From Flavobacterium sp. (lineage in GTDB: Bacteria > Bacteroidota > Bacteroidia > Flavobacteriales > Flavobacteriaceae), in contig JAGNYR010000003.1 in NCBI GenBank assembly GCA_017984835.1, positions 28,191-64,571 on the forward strand: a stretch of DNA of 36,381 nucleotides, in the 5' to 3' direction. Both the position numbers and the translations under genes were made by a program. A model generated the notes under the pieces. It saw only the letters and a program-made list of their open reading frames with translations, did not search any database and had not been told where the DNA came from. Shown in pieces: positions 1 through 7,847 of the stretch. Numbering within the stretch: position 1 is the stretch's first letter; every line of letters starts with the position of its first letter.

Positions 1-127
1 TTGGGTTTTCATCACATTTTAAAGCTCCATTATAGAAATTATAAGGGATAGAAAGTCCTTTGGAGTCTTGGATGATACCGTATTCTCCAAAGAGTAATAT
101 TTTTGAATAAAATAAAGGTCCTTTCAT
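1..127 (-). CDS. Mevalonate kinase (GHMP family), N-terminal fragment cut by window edge
   Basis: Only the first 42 codons are visible, reading leftward from an ATG at 125-127. The protein begins MKGPLFYSKILLFGEYGII. The K-[IL]-L-L-F-G-E-[HY] segment is the classic N-terminal motif of GHMP kinases, which here would phosphorylate mevalonate to 5-phosphomevalonate in the cytoplasm. The neighbouring mvaD, on the same strand, supports mevalonate kinase rather than another GHMP kinase. In flavobacterial relatives I expect this gene directly after mvaD; here a small four-helix-bundle gene lies between them. The start lies only 7 bp from the inferred edge of that cassette, so its leader probably derives from the cassette. 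The rest of the gene is outside the window, so the substrate assignment is inference from context. Confidence 0.75.
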   Translation of the reverse strand, partial: MKGPLFYSKILLFGEYGIIQDSKGLSIPYNFYNGALKCDENP

Positions 128-140
128 TCTTATTAATTTA

Positions 141-160
141 TAATTAACAATTGATAATTA
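141..160. repeat. 20-bp near-perfect palindrome at cassette left end
   Basis: TAATTAACAATTGATAATTA is symmetric around CAATTG with one mismatched pair (147/154). It overlaps the stop codon of the four-helix-bundle gene (158-160) and lies in the 30 bp between that gene and the mevalonate kinase start. It could be the cassette end or a weak hairpin. It is AT-rich, so a chance origin is possible. Confidence 0.5.
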
Positions 161-508
161 TGTTTTTTTAGAAGTATTGATAATACTTGTTAGTAATTTC
201 AATAACTCTGTAATTTTTGGTTTAATAAAATCATATTCAAATTGATTTATATAGTTTGTTTCAAATAATAAATCAATCCAATAATCTGTTTCATTAGCTT
301 CTTTTAAAGAAATAGATAACTTATGAATAAAGTCAGCTTTGCTTTGTGCATGCTCTGATTCTCTGATATTAGCGCCAATTGATGTTCCAGAACGTAACAT
401 TTGTTTAGATAAAACAAATTCATTTTTTTGAACTAAATTTTTGTAAAGATGTACTATTTCAATAGCAAAAATAAAAGATTTGTTTTTGATAATGTTCTCT
501 TTAGCCAT
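158..508 (-). CDS. Four-helix-bundle protein (S23/IVP family)
   Basis: The 116-residue protein matches the family named after proteins encoded in 23S rRNA intervening sequences (TIGR02436-like). It carries the family hallmark R-S-G-T-S-I-G-A-N-I-R-E (about residues 40-51), followed by E-x-x-H-A-Q-S-K-A-D-F and helices rich in L, K and E. The predicted structure is all alpha, with no signal peptide or membrane segment. The family fold is also shared by Avd, the accessory protein of diversity-generating retroelements, but there is no reverse transcriptase or template repeat here. The gene is free-standing and not inside an rRNA gene. It sits between mvaD and mevalonate kinase on the same strand, in a repeat-bordered segment. 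Biochemical function is unknown; I infer a selfish or cassette-like element. Confidence 0.85.
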   Translation of the reverse strand: MAKENIIKNKSFIFAIEIVHLYKNLVQKNEFVLSKQMLRSGTSIGANIRESEHAQSKADFIHKLSISLKEANETDYWIDLLFETNYINQFEYDFIKPKITELLKLLTSIINTSKKT

Positions 509-547
509 TTGTTTTAAAAATTATCCATTAGCAATCATCCATCATCA

Positions 548-578
548 ATTATCCATTATCCATTATCCATTATCCATT
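548..578. repeat. Heptamer tandem repeat (ATTATCC)x4 plus partial
   Basis: Four exact head-to-tail copies of ATTATCC span 548-575, followed by ATT. Degenerate relatives (TTATCCATT, CATCCATCATC) extend left to about 521. The mvaD stop codon (563-565) and its last codons lie inside the array. On the mvaD strand the unit reads GGATAAT. Because 7 is not a multiple of 3, three units place a TAA in all three frames, so the array ends any reading frame entering it. Confidence 0.9.
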
Positions 579-1678
579 AATTGACTGCCAATTCCAATTT
601 CATCACAAATATACTGACCATTTTGACAATAGCCAACTAATTTTTCTTTTATAAATTCTAGAACGGTCTCTTTTACATTTTCTGGATATAATAGATGTAC
701 GTTTGCCCCTGCATCTAATGTAAAACAAACCGGAATTTTATTCTCATTTCGGAATTTCCAAATGGCATTTAGTATTTCTAAGGTATTGGGTTTCATTAAA
801 ATAAAATAGGGCATGGAAGTCATCATCATGGCGTGTAACGTCAATGCTTCACTTTCAACTATTTCTATAAATGCGTCTATATTTCCCGTTTCGAGGATGT
901 TGGTTAATGAAGATAAATGATCGTGCGCCTGATTGAAACGATTTTGAGCATAAGGATGGTTGTGCATTAAGTTATGCCCAACGGTACTAGAAACTTGCTT
1001 TTCTCCTTTATCCACTAACAAAATAGTGTCTTGATAGTTTTCAAAGATTGGATGTAGTTGAATTGGGAGTTCAATCCCATACAAATCACTACTTTTTTCA
1101 ATGTTTGATTCGCCCCAGGTTACTACTTTACCCGTGATGCTTCTACAAGCACTTCCTGAGCCCAAACGTGCTAGAAAGGAGGCTTTCTGATAAAAATAGT
1201 CGTCGGTCATGGTGGGATCTAGTAGGCGTTCCATGCTCATGATGTTCATTGCCAACGCTGCCATTCCAGAAGCTGACGAAGCTATCCCAGAACTATGAGG
1301 AAAAGTATTTTGTGTATCTATGTGCAAATGAAATTCTTTTAAATAAGGGCAGAAAATTTCAATGCGTTCAAGAAATTTTTGAATTTTTGGTTTGAATTCC
1401 TCTTTGGGTTTACCTTCAAAAAACAAATCAAAAGAAAAATGGTTTACATGGTGTTTTTCAAAAGATAATTGAGTGATGGTTTTACAATTATTTAAGGTAA
1501 AACTAACCGAGGGATTGGCAGGAATTTGCTCCTGAAACCCACTAAGTTCACTCGTTTTATTTTCAATCTTCCCCCAATATTTTACTAGTGCAATATTGCT
1601 TGGAGCGCTCCAAGTAAACGTTCCTTTCTGTAAAGTATTGCTGTGGTTTTTTGGAATAAAATCTTTCTCTGAAAACAT
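563..1678 (-). CDS. mvaD: Diphosphomevalonate decarboxylase
   Basis: This 371-residue GHMP-superfamily enzyme performs the ATP-dependent decarboxylation of mevalonate-5-diphosphate to isopentenyl diphosphate. The N-terminal W-S-A-P-S-N-I-A-L-V-K-Y-W-G-K segment is characteristic of the family. The ATP-binding loop P-H-S-S-G-I-A-S-S-A is at residues 127-136, and the D-A-G-A-N-V-H motif carries the expected catalytic Asp322. The length is close to bacterial and eukaryotic MvaD. The final residues (L-M-D-N-G) and the stop are encoded by the tandem heptamer array, so the native C-terminus may have been replaced by a few repeat-derived residues. It is transcribed leftward from the intergenic region shared with the divergent TspO gene, where a TATCTTTG element lies 20 nt upstream of the ATG. 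Confidence 0.95.
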   Translation of the reverse strand: MFSEKDFIPKNHSNTLQKGTFTWSAPSNIALVKYWGKIENKTSELSGFQEQIPANPSVSFTLNNCKTITQLSFEKHHVNHFSFDLFFEGKPKEEFKPKIQKFLERIEIFCPYLKEFHLHIDTQNTFPHSSGIASSASGMAALAMNIMSMERLLDPTMTDDYFYQKASFLARLGSGSACRSITGKVVTWGESNIEKSSDLYGIELPIQLHPIFENYQDTILLVDKGEKQVSSTVGHNLMHNHPYAQNRFNQAHDHLSSLTNILETGNIDAFIEIVESEALTLHAMMMTSMPYFILMKPNTLEILNAIWKFRNENKIPVCFTLDAGANVHLLYPENVKETVLEFIKEKLVGYCQNGQYICDEIGIGSQLMDNG

Positions 1679-1697
1679 ATTGAATTACAATTTTCAA

Positions 1698-1705
1698 CAA
1701 AGATA
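1698..1705 (-). promoter_or_regulatory. Probable -7 promoter element for mvaD
   Basis: On the minus strand this reads TATCTTTG, an exact match to the Bacteroidota -7 consensus TAnnTTTG, 20 nt upstream of the mvaD ATG. No clear TTG (-33) is present at the usual spacing, so this is a partial promoter call. Confidence 0.5.
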
Positions 1706-1739
1706 CTTATTTTAAAAAATAATATGTGAATTTGTTTAG

Positions 1740-1747
1740 TACATTTG
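1740..1747 (+). promoter_or_regulatory. Probable -7 promoter element for tspO
   Basis: TACATTTG exactly matches TAnnTTTG and ends 17 nt before the preferred TspO start at 1765. The alternative upstream ATG at 1726 lies before this element and so would not be in the transcript, which supports the shorter protein. I see no good -33 TTG. Confidence 0.5.
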
Positions 1748-1764
1748 TTAAAAATTTAAACAAA

Positions 1765-2238
1765 ATGAATAGAAAAGTTAGAATATTGCTCGTTGTTACC
1801 ACTTGTTTGATTGTTGGTTTTTTATCTAGTAAGGTAACGCAACAAAGTATTTCTACGTGGTATCCAACTTTGATAAAACCGATTTTTAATCCGCCAAACT
1901 GGGTTTTTGCACCTGTATGGACAGTATTGTTTATCATGATGGGCGTATCGGGCGGAATGATTTGGAATGAAATAGACAACAAACCGGAGGAAGTTAAGAA
2001 AGCTTTTTCTTTTTTTGTCATCCAATTAGGATTGAATGCACTTTGGTCTTATTTGTTTTTTGGATTGCAAAATCCGTTATTGTCCTTGATCGAAATTATT
2101 TTGTTGTGGCTACTGATTTTTGAAACCTATAATCAATTTGCTTTGATCAACAAAACCGCTTCCAAGTTATTACTGCCTTATCTTGCTTGGGTCAGTTTTG
2201 CATCCCTTTTGAATTTCAGTATTTGGTGGTTGAACTAA
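1765..2238 (+). CDS. tspO: TspO/MBR family membrane protein
   Basis: The protein is 157 residues from the ATG at 1765, the usual length for the family. An ATG 39 nt further upstream (1726) is in frame but precedes the likely promoter element. It is a five-helix membrane protein of the translocator protein/peripheral benzodiazepine receptor family. The signature W-Y-P-x-L-x-K-P-x-F-N-P-P-x-W-V-F-x-P-V-W-T lies in the first third, and the last helix ends F-S-I-W-W-L-N. Family members bind tetrapyrroles and, in eukaryotes, cholesterol; bacterial roles include stress and porphyrin handling. It is divergent from mvaD and terminates at a strong bidirectional hairpin. A link to isoprenoid metabolism is suggested only by position. 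Confidence 0.93.
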   Translation: MNRKVRILLVVTTCLIVGFLSSKVTQQSISTWYPTLIKPIFNPPNWVFAPVWTVLFIMMGVSGGMIWNEIDNKPEEVKKAFSFFVIQLGLNALWSYLFFGLQNPLLSLIEIILLWLLIFETYNQFALINKTASKLLLPYLAWVSFASLLNFSIWWLN

Positions 2239-2240
2239 TA

Positions 2241-2275
2241 AAAAAACCCTCATTGATTCAATGAGGGTTTTTTTT
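2241..2275. terminator. Bidirectional terminator between tspO and the T9SS protein gene
   Basis: A perfect stem CCCTCATTG/CAATGAGGG with a 3-nt loop (2256-2258) is flanked by A-run and T-run arms, so it has a U-tract in both directions. It lies between two convergent genes (tspO ends at 2238, the large gene's stop is at 2294). Confidence 0.9.
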
Positions 2276-2293
2276 ATTGAGTATCGTAATGTC

Positions 2294-5200
2294 TTATTTG
2301 ATTACTAATTTCTTGCTGATTTTACTGTTGTTAGCAGTTACAACTTCTATGATGTAAATACCTGAAGTTAAATCTGAAGTTGAAACAGTAGTTTGATTGT
2401 CTGAAACAGAACCCACATATTTAACTACTTTACCTAGTACATCTGATATTTTGATGTTTTCTATCATCTCGTTGTTTTGTAATTTGATTTGTACAAATTC
2501 GCGAGCAGGATTCGGATACATTACAAAATCGCTGATTTGATTGGTCTCAACACCTAAGGTTGTTACAAATTCAGTATTGAACGTATTGGTCACAATAGCT
2601 GGGTTGTAATCAAAGTAAATGTTGGCAGTATTCGGAATGATATCTCCTAATGCAAATCCAGGTTTTAATTTCACTTTGAAAGATACATATCCTTTACCAA
2701 TATCTGTATTTGAAACTGATACAGGAAGTTGAATGTTATTGAAATTCCAAGTCAATTCATTATTGATTCGATCCAACGTGTAGTTATGACTTGCACTCAC
2801 CATTTGCAATGATGTCTCATCAATTTTTGAATCCAAAATATCTTTTATAGCTACATTGATTGCGCTTGCATTACCTGTGTTTTCAAATCGAATGGTGTAA
2901 TGTAAATATTCATTTTGAGCAAACGTAGAATATACAATTTTCTCTCCATGAGATTCCATTTTGTCATTTGGATCGTAAGAAGCAATAACCGGTTGTGTAG
3001 AGCTGTTTACATTGTTCAATAATACAATATCATCCTGAGTTGGAGTAATGGTTACATTATTAGTAATTAATTGACCTAATGCAACACCAGGAATTGGTGG
3101 AACTTGCATGGTTACTAATATGGTTCTCACTTCAAAAGGCAATAAATTACTGTAATTGTAAGTAAATCCTGTGGCTGTTGGAGTGGTTCCTGTTTGAGAA
3201 ATGGCTGTGATAGGTGTAGTAGTACTATTATTAAAAGTGATCGTACCACTTGCCACCGTTTGACTTCCTAAATTGGTGTACACAATTAAATTTTTGTATA
3301 CAAATCCTGCTCTTGGAGCATTGAATGGAATAATAGTTGCAGCCACATCGGTATAGTTTTGAACGGCTGTTATTGGGAAGTAATAATTAACAACGCCACT
3401 TCCAACAATTACACTTACATTGTTATAACTACTTGTTGAAATAGCATACATGCTACTGTAAGATGGCTCTACGGTATAGCTTAAATTGTACAAGTTAGAT
3501 CCGTTTGCGTCATAGATAGTATAAGCACCATTTGGAGAAGTTACATTATGAGGTGTACCTCCATTTTTTGTGTAATGAAATTGACCTAATGGGAAGTTTT
3601 GTTCGCCATTATCTTTTGTTCCATTGTTATTAGCATCCAAGAAGGCGTTCATTCTTACTCCAGAACAATCAATTGTTCCTTGAGAAGATGGGTTCATCGT
3701 AATTCTGATAAAACCAGGTTGGTTACTAAAATTGGTGGTCATTATTAAATAGTATTGACCTGCAATTGCATTTGGAATAATCGGATATTCAATACCAGCA
3801 GCTGAATAACTACAGCTCACAATTTTGTCTACTGTTAATCCACCGTTACATGCCGATGTTGGGTTTGTGAAGGGTCCGTACACAATGTAATCTACATCTA
3901 GGTTTTGTCCATTAAAGGCGATGCTTGTATTTTGTTCAACGGTCAAGTTCAATGTTCCATTAGAGCTTACGGGTAAATAAAACCAAGTTGGATTTGGTCT
4001 AGAAAATAAACATCCATAGGCATTTCCTGGATCAGCTGTGATTCCTTGGTGCGTGTTTGCAAACGGTACACCTAGCGTACCACATAATGAATTGGCTTGA
4101 GCACAATTGTATGATAAATTACAATCAGAATAGGCATTTAAATTAAATGAATACACATTGTCACAACCATTTGCAATTATTTCTCTTGCAAAAATTGCAA
4201 AGTTACCAGATGGACTTGCAATTGAGTATGTTGTTGAATTCGTAATTGGATTTAAATTATTTAAAGCATCAGCCAATGTTAAGTAATAAGTTACGGTGTT
4301 TGTTGAAACGATTTGATTCGTTAAGTTAAATACTACTTGACCATCTAGGTTATCATCACATTGCACCATGTTTTGAAGTGCTACTGTAGGATTGATTGAG
4401 TTAGAACTAGCAGTAAATTGTAGTATTTGTTTTTCAGTTGTGCCATTTTTTACCAACAAAGCATAAATGACTTGTGAGATATTTGTAATACAGTATTCAG
4501 CTCCAAGCGGGTTTAATTGGCTGTTTGCATCTGCTAAAGTTAAATGATAACTAATAGTGTATAATGATGGATCTAAATTACCTAAAATAGGCGCGTTATT
4601 GTTTGTAAGAGTTACACATCCATAACCATTATCGCTGCATACACTTAAATTGGTAGGTTGACCACTCGTTAAAGTACAAACACTTGTTGTAAAGGTAGTT
4701 CCTGTAGACCAGCTTGTCCATTCATTATTACAGAACGAACGCATATACGTTTTATAACTTGTGCCACAAGTTAAGCCTACAATTGTATAAGGGCTACTTG
4801 TTACGGGAATTCCAATTGAAGTTGCTGTAGGAGCACTGTCTGCTACAGGTTGTATGATAAGTTCCCATTGCCCATTGGTTGCAGATTGTTGTATCGAATT
4901 GTACCATGTTACAACTGCACTTGTATTCGTGATTTGGGATACATAATTTGTAGTGGGAGTACAGCTCAATGTAGTAAATGTAATTGGGCTTGACCATAAA
5001 CTTTTATCTGTATCCGAACAAATAGCACGAACATATACTTTGTATGCTGTTCCTAAGGACAGTGCAGACGCTTGAAATAAATTAGTAGAAACAACAGTTC
5101 CTGATGAAGTAACAACAGGAGCTGCTAATGTTGATGGTTGAACAATAACTTCCCATTGGTTCGCATTGGTTGGTCCTGTCCAAGTCACATTTGCTGATGA

Positions 5201-6397
5201 AAAACCAATTGTATTTGCAGATAAAGCGGTTGGTATTTGACATGTTGCTGGAGCGCCACAACTTACAGTTGCATTCCATCCTGGTTTGGTAGTAACAGAG
5301 TCACTAACAAATTTAAAAGTTAAACAGCCACTTGCATTGTTTGCTACGAATGGACCCGGAATTACTGTTCCCCAAAACCCACCTGCTAATGCGCCAGGAA
5401 CATTTCCTGCTAAATTTCCACTTGAAATTTGTGGAGAAGATACGGTATCACCATTAAAAACATATAGTGCGTCATAATTTGCTTCCAAATCAAATGAATT
5501 AAAAACAACCGAAACCACATCACCCGTATTTTGAGGGCAAATAGTGTAAACAGAATTTTGATTTGAAGTATAATTTCCGTTTGCGCCTCCGTTGTCAATA
5601 AATGTACCACCACAAACTGGGTTTACAATAGGTGCTGTAGGAGTTGTAAAAGGAAGTGCGTTTGTCCAGTTACTTTTGTCTGAACTAGAACAAACAGTTC
5701 TTACATAAAAATTATAACAAGTATTCGGAATTAAATTAGAAAAAGTATAATTATTTGTACTTGTAGCGGTGCCTACAGTAGTCGCTGTTGGAGCAGCTGT
5801 ACCACATGGAGTTGCATAAACTTCCCAAGCTGTATTTGGATTGTTTGAAGCAGCCCATGAAAAACTAGCTGAGGTTGAACTAACATTAGATGTCAATGTC
5901 ACTTGAGCGGGAATAGAACACGTAACGTTTGCAATTTGAAGGGTATAGGCAACTGTTTGAGGAGCAGCCCATGTAGAAATTGCTATAATATACGTGTGAT
6001 TTGCAATCACATTTAAACTAGAAATTTGTCTAAGAGTTGCATTTCCATTAGCTACACCTGCCAAACAAGAAACACCTACGTTTGAACATCCATCGTATAC
6101 AAAAATACCAGAATAAGTTCCTGTTGGAGTTAAATTGATGTTGATAATTCCATCGGTAGTTGGAGTATAAGAATAGAAAACATCGTTTCCACTCATATAA
6201 TTTGCAGTTGTTGTTACGCAACCTGCACCTTGAACCACATCATAAGTATCACCATAATTAGCGGTGTTGTCTGCGGTTACATAAGGTAAATTATTTATTG
6301 CTATCGGTGTGCTACATGTAAATCCTGCTTGTGAATAAGCTGAAAATAGTGAAGTAAATACAAGGGCAAATAAGGATAATAGTAGATTTTTTTTCAT
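2294..6397 (-). CDS. Large multidomain T9SS-exported protein (FN3, CUB-like, DUF11-like, Por sorting tail)
   Basis: I place the start at the ATG at 6395-6397 (1367 residues, signal peptide M-K-K-N-L-L-L-S-L-F-A-L...A-Y-S-Q). An in-frame ATG at 6442 lies upstream of the promoter -7 element. Visible modules in order: a bacterial pre-peptidase-like domain (about 24-160), a fibronectin type III repeat (about 165-255), a CUB-like module starting C-G-G-T-F-x-D-N-G-G (about 260-385), two further FN3 repeats (to about 575), a less clear region, a second pre-peptidase-like domain (about 765-900), an SdrD-like D-A-N-N-N-G-T-K-D-N-G-E segment, a DUF11/DUF7619-type domain with S-Y-D-P-N-D-K, and a C-terminal sorting domain beginning M-Y-P-N-P-A. 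It is probably a surface-exposed or secreted adhesin-like or binding protein; no catalytic motif was recognised. It is monocistronic with its own promoter and terminator. Confidence 0.88.
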   Translation of the reverse strand: MKKNLLLSLFALVFTSLFSAYSQAGFTCSTPIAINNLPYVTADNTANYGDTYDVVQGAGCVTTTANYMSGNDVFYSYTPTTDGIININLTPTGTYSGIFVYDGCSNVGVSCLAGVANGNATLRQISSLNVIANHTYIIAISTWAAPQTVAYTLQIANVTCSIPAQVTLTSNVSSTSASFSWAASNNPNTAWEVYATPCGTAAPTATTVGTATSTNNYTFSNLIPNTCYNFYVRTVCSSSDKSNWTNALPFTTPTAPIVNPVCGGTFIDNGGANGNYTSNQNSVYTICPQNTGDVVSVVFNSFDLEANYDALYVFNGDTVSSPQISSGNLAGNVPGALAGGFWGTVIPGPFVANNASGCLTFKFVSDSVTTKPGWNATVSCGAPATCQIPTALSANTIGFSSANVTWTGPTNANQWEVIVQPSTLAAPVVTSSGTVVSTNLFQASALSLGTAYKVYVRAICSDTDKSLWSSPITFTTLSCTPTTNYVSQITNTSAVVTWYNSIQQSATNGQWELIIQPVADSAPTATSIGIPVTSSPYTIVGLTCGTSYKTYMRSFCNNEWTSWSTGTTFTTSVCTLTSGQPTNLSVCSDNGYGCVTLTNNNAPILGNLDPSLYTISYHLTLADANSQLNPLGAEYCITNISQVIYALLVKNGTTEKQILQFTASSNSINPTVALQNMVQCDDNLDGQVVFNLTNQIVSTNTVTYYLTLADALNNLNPITNSTTYSIASPSGNFAIFAREIIANGCDNVYSFNLNAYSDCNLSYNCAQANSLCGTLGVPFANTHQGITADPGNAYGCLFSRPNPTWFYLPVSSNGTLNLTVEQNTSIAFNGQNLDVDYIVYGPFTNPTSACNGGLTVDKIVSCSYSAAGIEYPIIPNAIAGQYYLIMTTNFSNQPGFIRITMNPSSQGTIDCSGVRMNAFLDANNNGTKDNGEQNFPLGQFHYTKNGGTPHNVTSPNGAYTIYDANGSNLYNLSYTVEPSYSSMYAISTSSYNNVSVIVGSGVVNYYFPITAVQNYTDVAATIIPFNAPRAGFVYKNLIVYTNLGSQTVASGTITFNNSTTTPITAISQTGTTPTATGFTYNYSNLLPFEVRTILVTMQVPPIPGVALGQLITNNVTITPTQDDIVLLNNVNSSTQPVIASYDPNDKMESHGEKIVYSTFAQNEYLHYTIRFENTGNASAINVAIKDILDSKIDETSLQMVSASHNYTLDRINNELTWNFNNIQLPVSVSNTDIGKGYVSFKVKLKPGFALGDIIPNTANIYFDYNPAIVTNTFNTEFVTTLGVETNQISDFVMYPNPAREFVQIKLQNNEMIENIKISDVLGKVVKYVGSVSDNQTTVSTSDLTSGIYIIEVVTANNSKISKKLVIK

Positions 6398-6418
6398 AAA
6401 AAAGTATTTAATAGATTT

Positions 6419-6449
6419 CAAATATAGGTTGATTTTTAACAACTTACAA
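6419..6449 (-). promoter_or_regulatory. Bacteroidota-type promoter of the large T9SS protein gene
   Basis: On the minus strand the sequence reads TTG (6449-6447), a 20-nt spacer, then TATATTTG (6426-6419). This matches the TTG / TAnnTTTG architecture with normal spacing. It lies 21 nt upstream of the ATG at 6397, fixing that start. Confidence 0.75.
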
Positions 6450-6552
6450 ATTTTGAAAGAAAATTAGTACACTTTTCCTTATTTTATTGGAATACTTAGA
6501 AAGAAAAACAGATGCTATTTTTAAAAAAAAAATAATTTTTAACTATTATGAA

Positions 6553-7761
6553 TTAAAAATTTTGTGCCACAATAAAACCGCTTGTCCATGCATTTTGGAA
6601 GTTAAATCCACCAGTAATGGCATCAATATTTACGATCTCGCCAGCAAAAAATAGATTTTGGTGCAGTTTGCTTTCCATGGTTTTGAAATTGATTTCTTTC
6701 AAATCAATTCCGCCCGCCGTAACAAATTCTTCTTTGAAAGTACTTTTACCATTTACTTGAAATAAACCCTCTGTGAGTTGACCAGCCAAGGTTTGAATTT
6801 GTGTTTTAGAAACATCAGCCCATTTGGTTTCTGCAGTAATACCCGAAGCCAAAACCAAGCTTTCCCAAAGTCTATTTTGAAGCTCAAAAGGTGATTTTTT
6901 GGAAACTGTTTTCTTAGCGTGTTCTTGTTTTAGTTCTTTCAATAAGATTTCAGTTTCCTCCTTTGTGCTATCGTTCAACCAATTAACAATAAGAGTAAAT
7001 TGGTAATTTTTATCGTGAAGTATTCGGGCACCCCAAGCAGATAATTTTAAGATGGCAGGACCACTCATTCCCCAATGGGTGATCAGCAAAGGACCCGCCG
7101 AATTGAGTTTTGTATCTTTAACTTTCACACTCACGTGAGTTGCAATACCGGGTAAATCTTTGATGCGACTATCCTTAGTATTGAAGGTAAATAGCGAAGG
7201 AACCGGGGTTACAATAGCATGCCCAAATGTTTGCAATAACTCCCAAATTTTAGGATTACTTCCGGTAGCTACTATTAATTTTTCTGCAAGAAATGTTTCA
7301 TTTTGTGTTTCAATTTTCCAACAATTTTCTTTTTTGAAAATGGATTGCACACTTTGACCAGTTAGAATTGAGATTCCTAATTTTTGACTCGCATTTAGAA
7401 AACAGTCGATGATTGTTTGGGAGGAATTTGATACAGGAAACATACGTCCGTCATCCTCGATTTTGAGTTCTACTCCGTGTTTTTCAAACCATTCGATGGT
7501 ATCACCTGAGCAAAATTGATGAAACGGACCTCGCAATTCTTTTTCACCACGAGGGTAAAATTTCACTAATTCGTTGGGCTCAAAACAAGCATGGGTAACA
7601 TTACAACGTCCGCCACCAGAAATTCGAACTTTGGAAAGCACTTCTTTTCCTCTTTCAAGAATCGCCACTTTGAGTTTCGGATTGCGTTCCACGATGTTGA
7701 TGGCTGAAAAAAATCCAGCAGCACCGCCTCCTACAATGATGATATCGAAGTTTTGATTCAT
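6553..7761 (-). CDS. NAD(P)/FAD-dependent oxidoreductase, YhiN/HI0933 family
   Basis: The protein is 402 residues from the ATG at 7759-7761 (M-N-Q-N-F). An in-frame ATG at 7782 lies inside the TAACTTTG promoter element and is unlikely. The N-terminus carries the Rossmann dinucleotide motif G-G-G-A-A-G-F-F after D-I-I-I-V. Next come the family signature K-V-R-I-S-G-G-G-R-C-N-V-T-H and a C-terminal block G-G-I-D-L-K-E-I ... F-F-A-G-E-I-V-N-I-D-A-x-T-G-G-F-N-F-Q-x-A-W-T-S-G, typical of HI0933-like flavoproteins. It is cytoplasmic, and its physiological substrate is not established. It stands alone behind a terminator that closes the sugar operon upstream. Confidence 0.92.
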   Translation of the reverse strand: MNQNFDIIIVGGGAAGFFSAINIVERNPKLKVAILERGKEVLSKVRISGGGRCNVTHACFEPNELVKFYPRGEKELRGPFHQFCSGDTIEWFEKHGVELKIEDDGRMFPVSNSSQTIIDCFLNASQKLGISILTGQSVQSIFKKENCWKIETQNETFLAEKLIVATGSNPKIWELLQTFGHAIVTPVPSLFTFNTKDSRIKDLPGIATHVSVKVKDTKLNSAGPLLITHWGMSGPAILKLSAWGARILHDKNYQFTLIVNWLNDSTKEETEILLKELKQEHAKKTVSKKSPFELQNRLWESLVLASGITAETKWADVSKTQIQTLAGQLTEGLFQVNGKSTFKEEFVTAGGIDLKEINFKTMESKLHQNLFFAGEIVNIDAITGGFNFQNAWTSGFIVAQNF

Positions 7762-7779
7762 TTTTTTGTTTTGAAGTGA

Positions 7780-7787
7780 CAAAGTTA
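7780..7787 (-). promoter_or_regulatory. Probable -7 element for the HI0933-family gene
   Basis: TAACTTTG on the minus strand matches TAnnTTTG and lies 18 nt upstream of the ATG at 7761. No TTG was found at the expected -33 position, so the call rests on the -7 element and position. Confidence 0.45.
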
Positions 7788-7792
7788 AGCAT

Positions 7793-7820
7793 AAAAAACG
7801 CCTTCATTGAAAAGGCGTTT
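7793..7820 (-). terminator. Terminator of the leftward maltose operon
   Basis: The stem AAACGCCTT (7796-7804) pairs with AAGGCGTTT (7812-7820) across a 7-nt loop. On the minus strand it is followed by a run of six T (7798-7793). It lies 27 bp past the GH13 stop codon. Confidence 0.88.
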
Positions 7821-7847
7821 CATTATTTTTGACGAATCTAAATCGTA

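Larger units (their letters stand above)
134..565 (-). other. Putative repeat-bordered four-helix-bundle cassette
   Basis: A segment of about 430 bp holds one small gene (158-508) between AT-rich ends that are imperfect inverted copies of each other. The complement of 155 down to 134 matches 544 up to 565 at 17 of 22 positions. The left end includes a near-perfect palindrome and the right end a heptamer array. The segment separates mvaD from mevalonate kinase and overlaps the mvaD stop codon. There is no transposase inside, so any movement would have to be driven from elsewhere. Calling it a mobile cassette is inference; low-complexity AT sequence makes some matches expected by chance. Confidence 0.4.

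Noticed and set aside
158..508. Diversity-generating retroelement accessory gene (avd)
   Set aside because: The fold is shared, but there is no reverse transcriptase, template repeat or variable target gene nearby.
521..578. Possible CRISPR array
   Set aside because: The units are 7 bp with no spacers and there are no cas genes in the window; it is a simple tandem repeat.
1707..2021. 104-codon minus-strand ORF opposite tspO
   Set aside because: It is antisense to a clear TspO protein, matches no family, and its hydrophobicity simply mirrors the membrane helices of the real gene.
6534..6561. AT-only inverted repeat (AATTTTTAA ... TTAAAAATT) at the end of the HI0933-family gene
   Set aside because: It overlaps the stop codon and has no GC pairs in the stem, so it is too weak to call a terminator.
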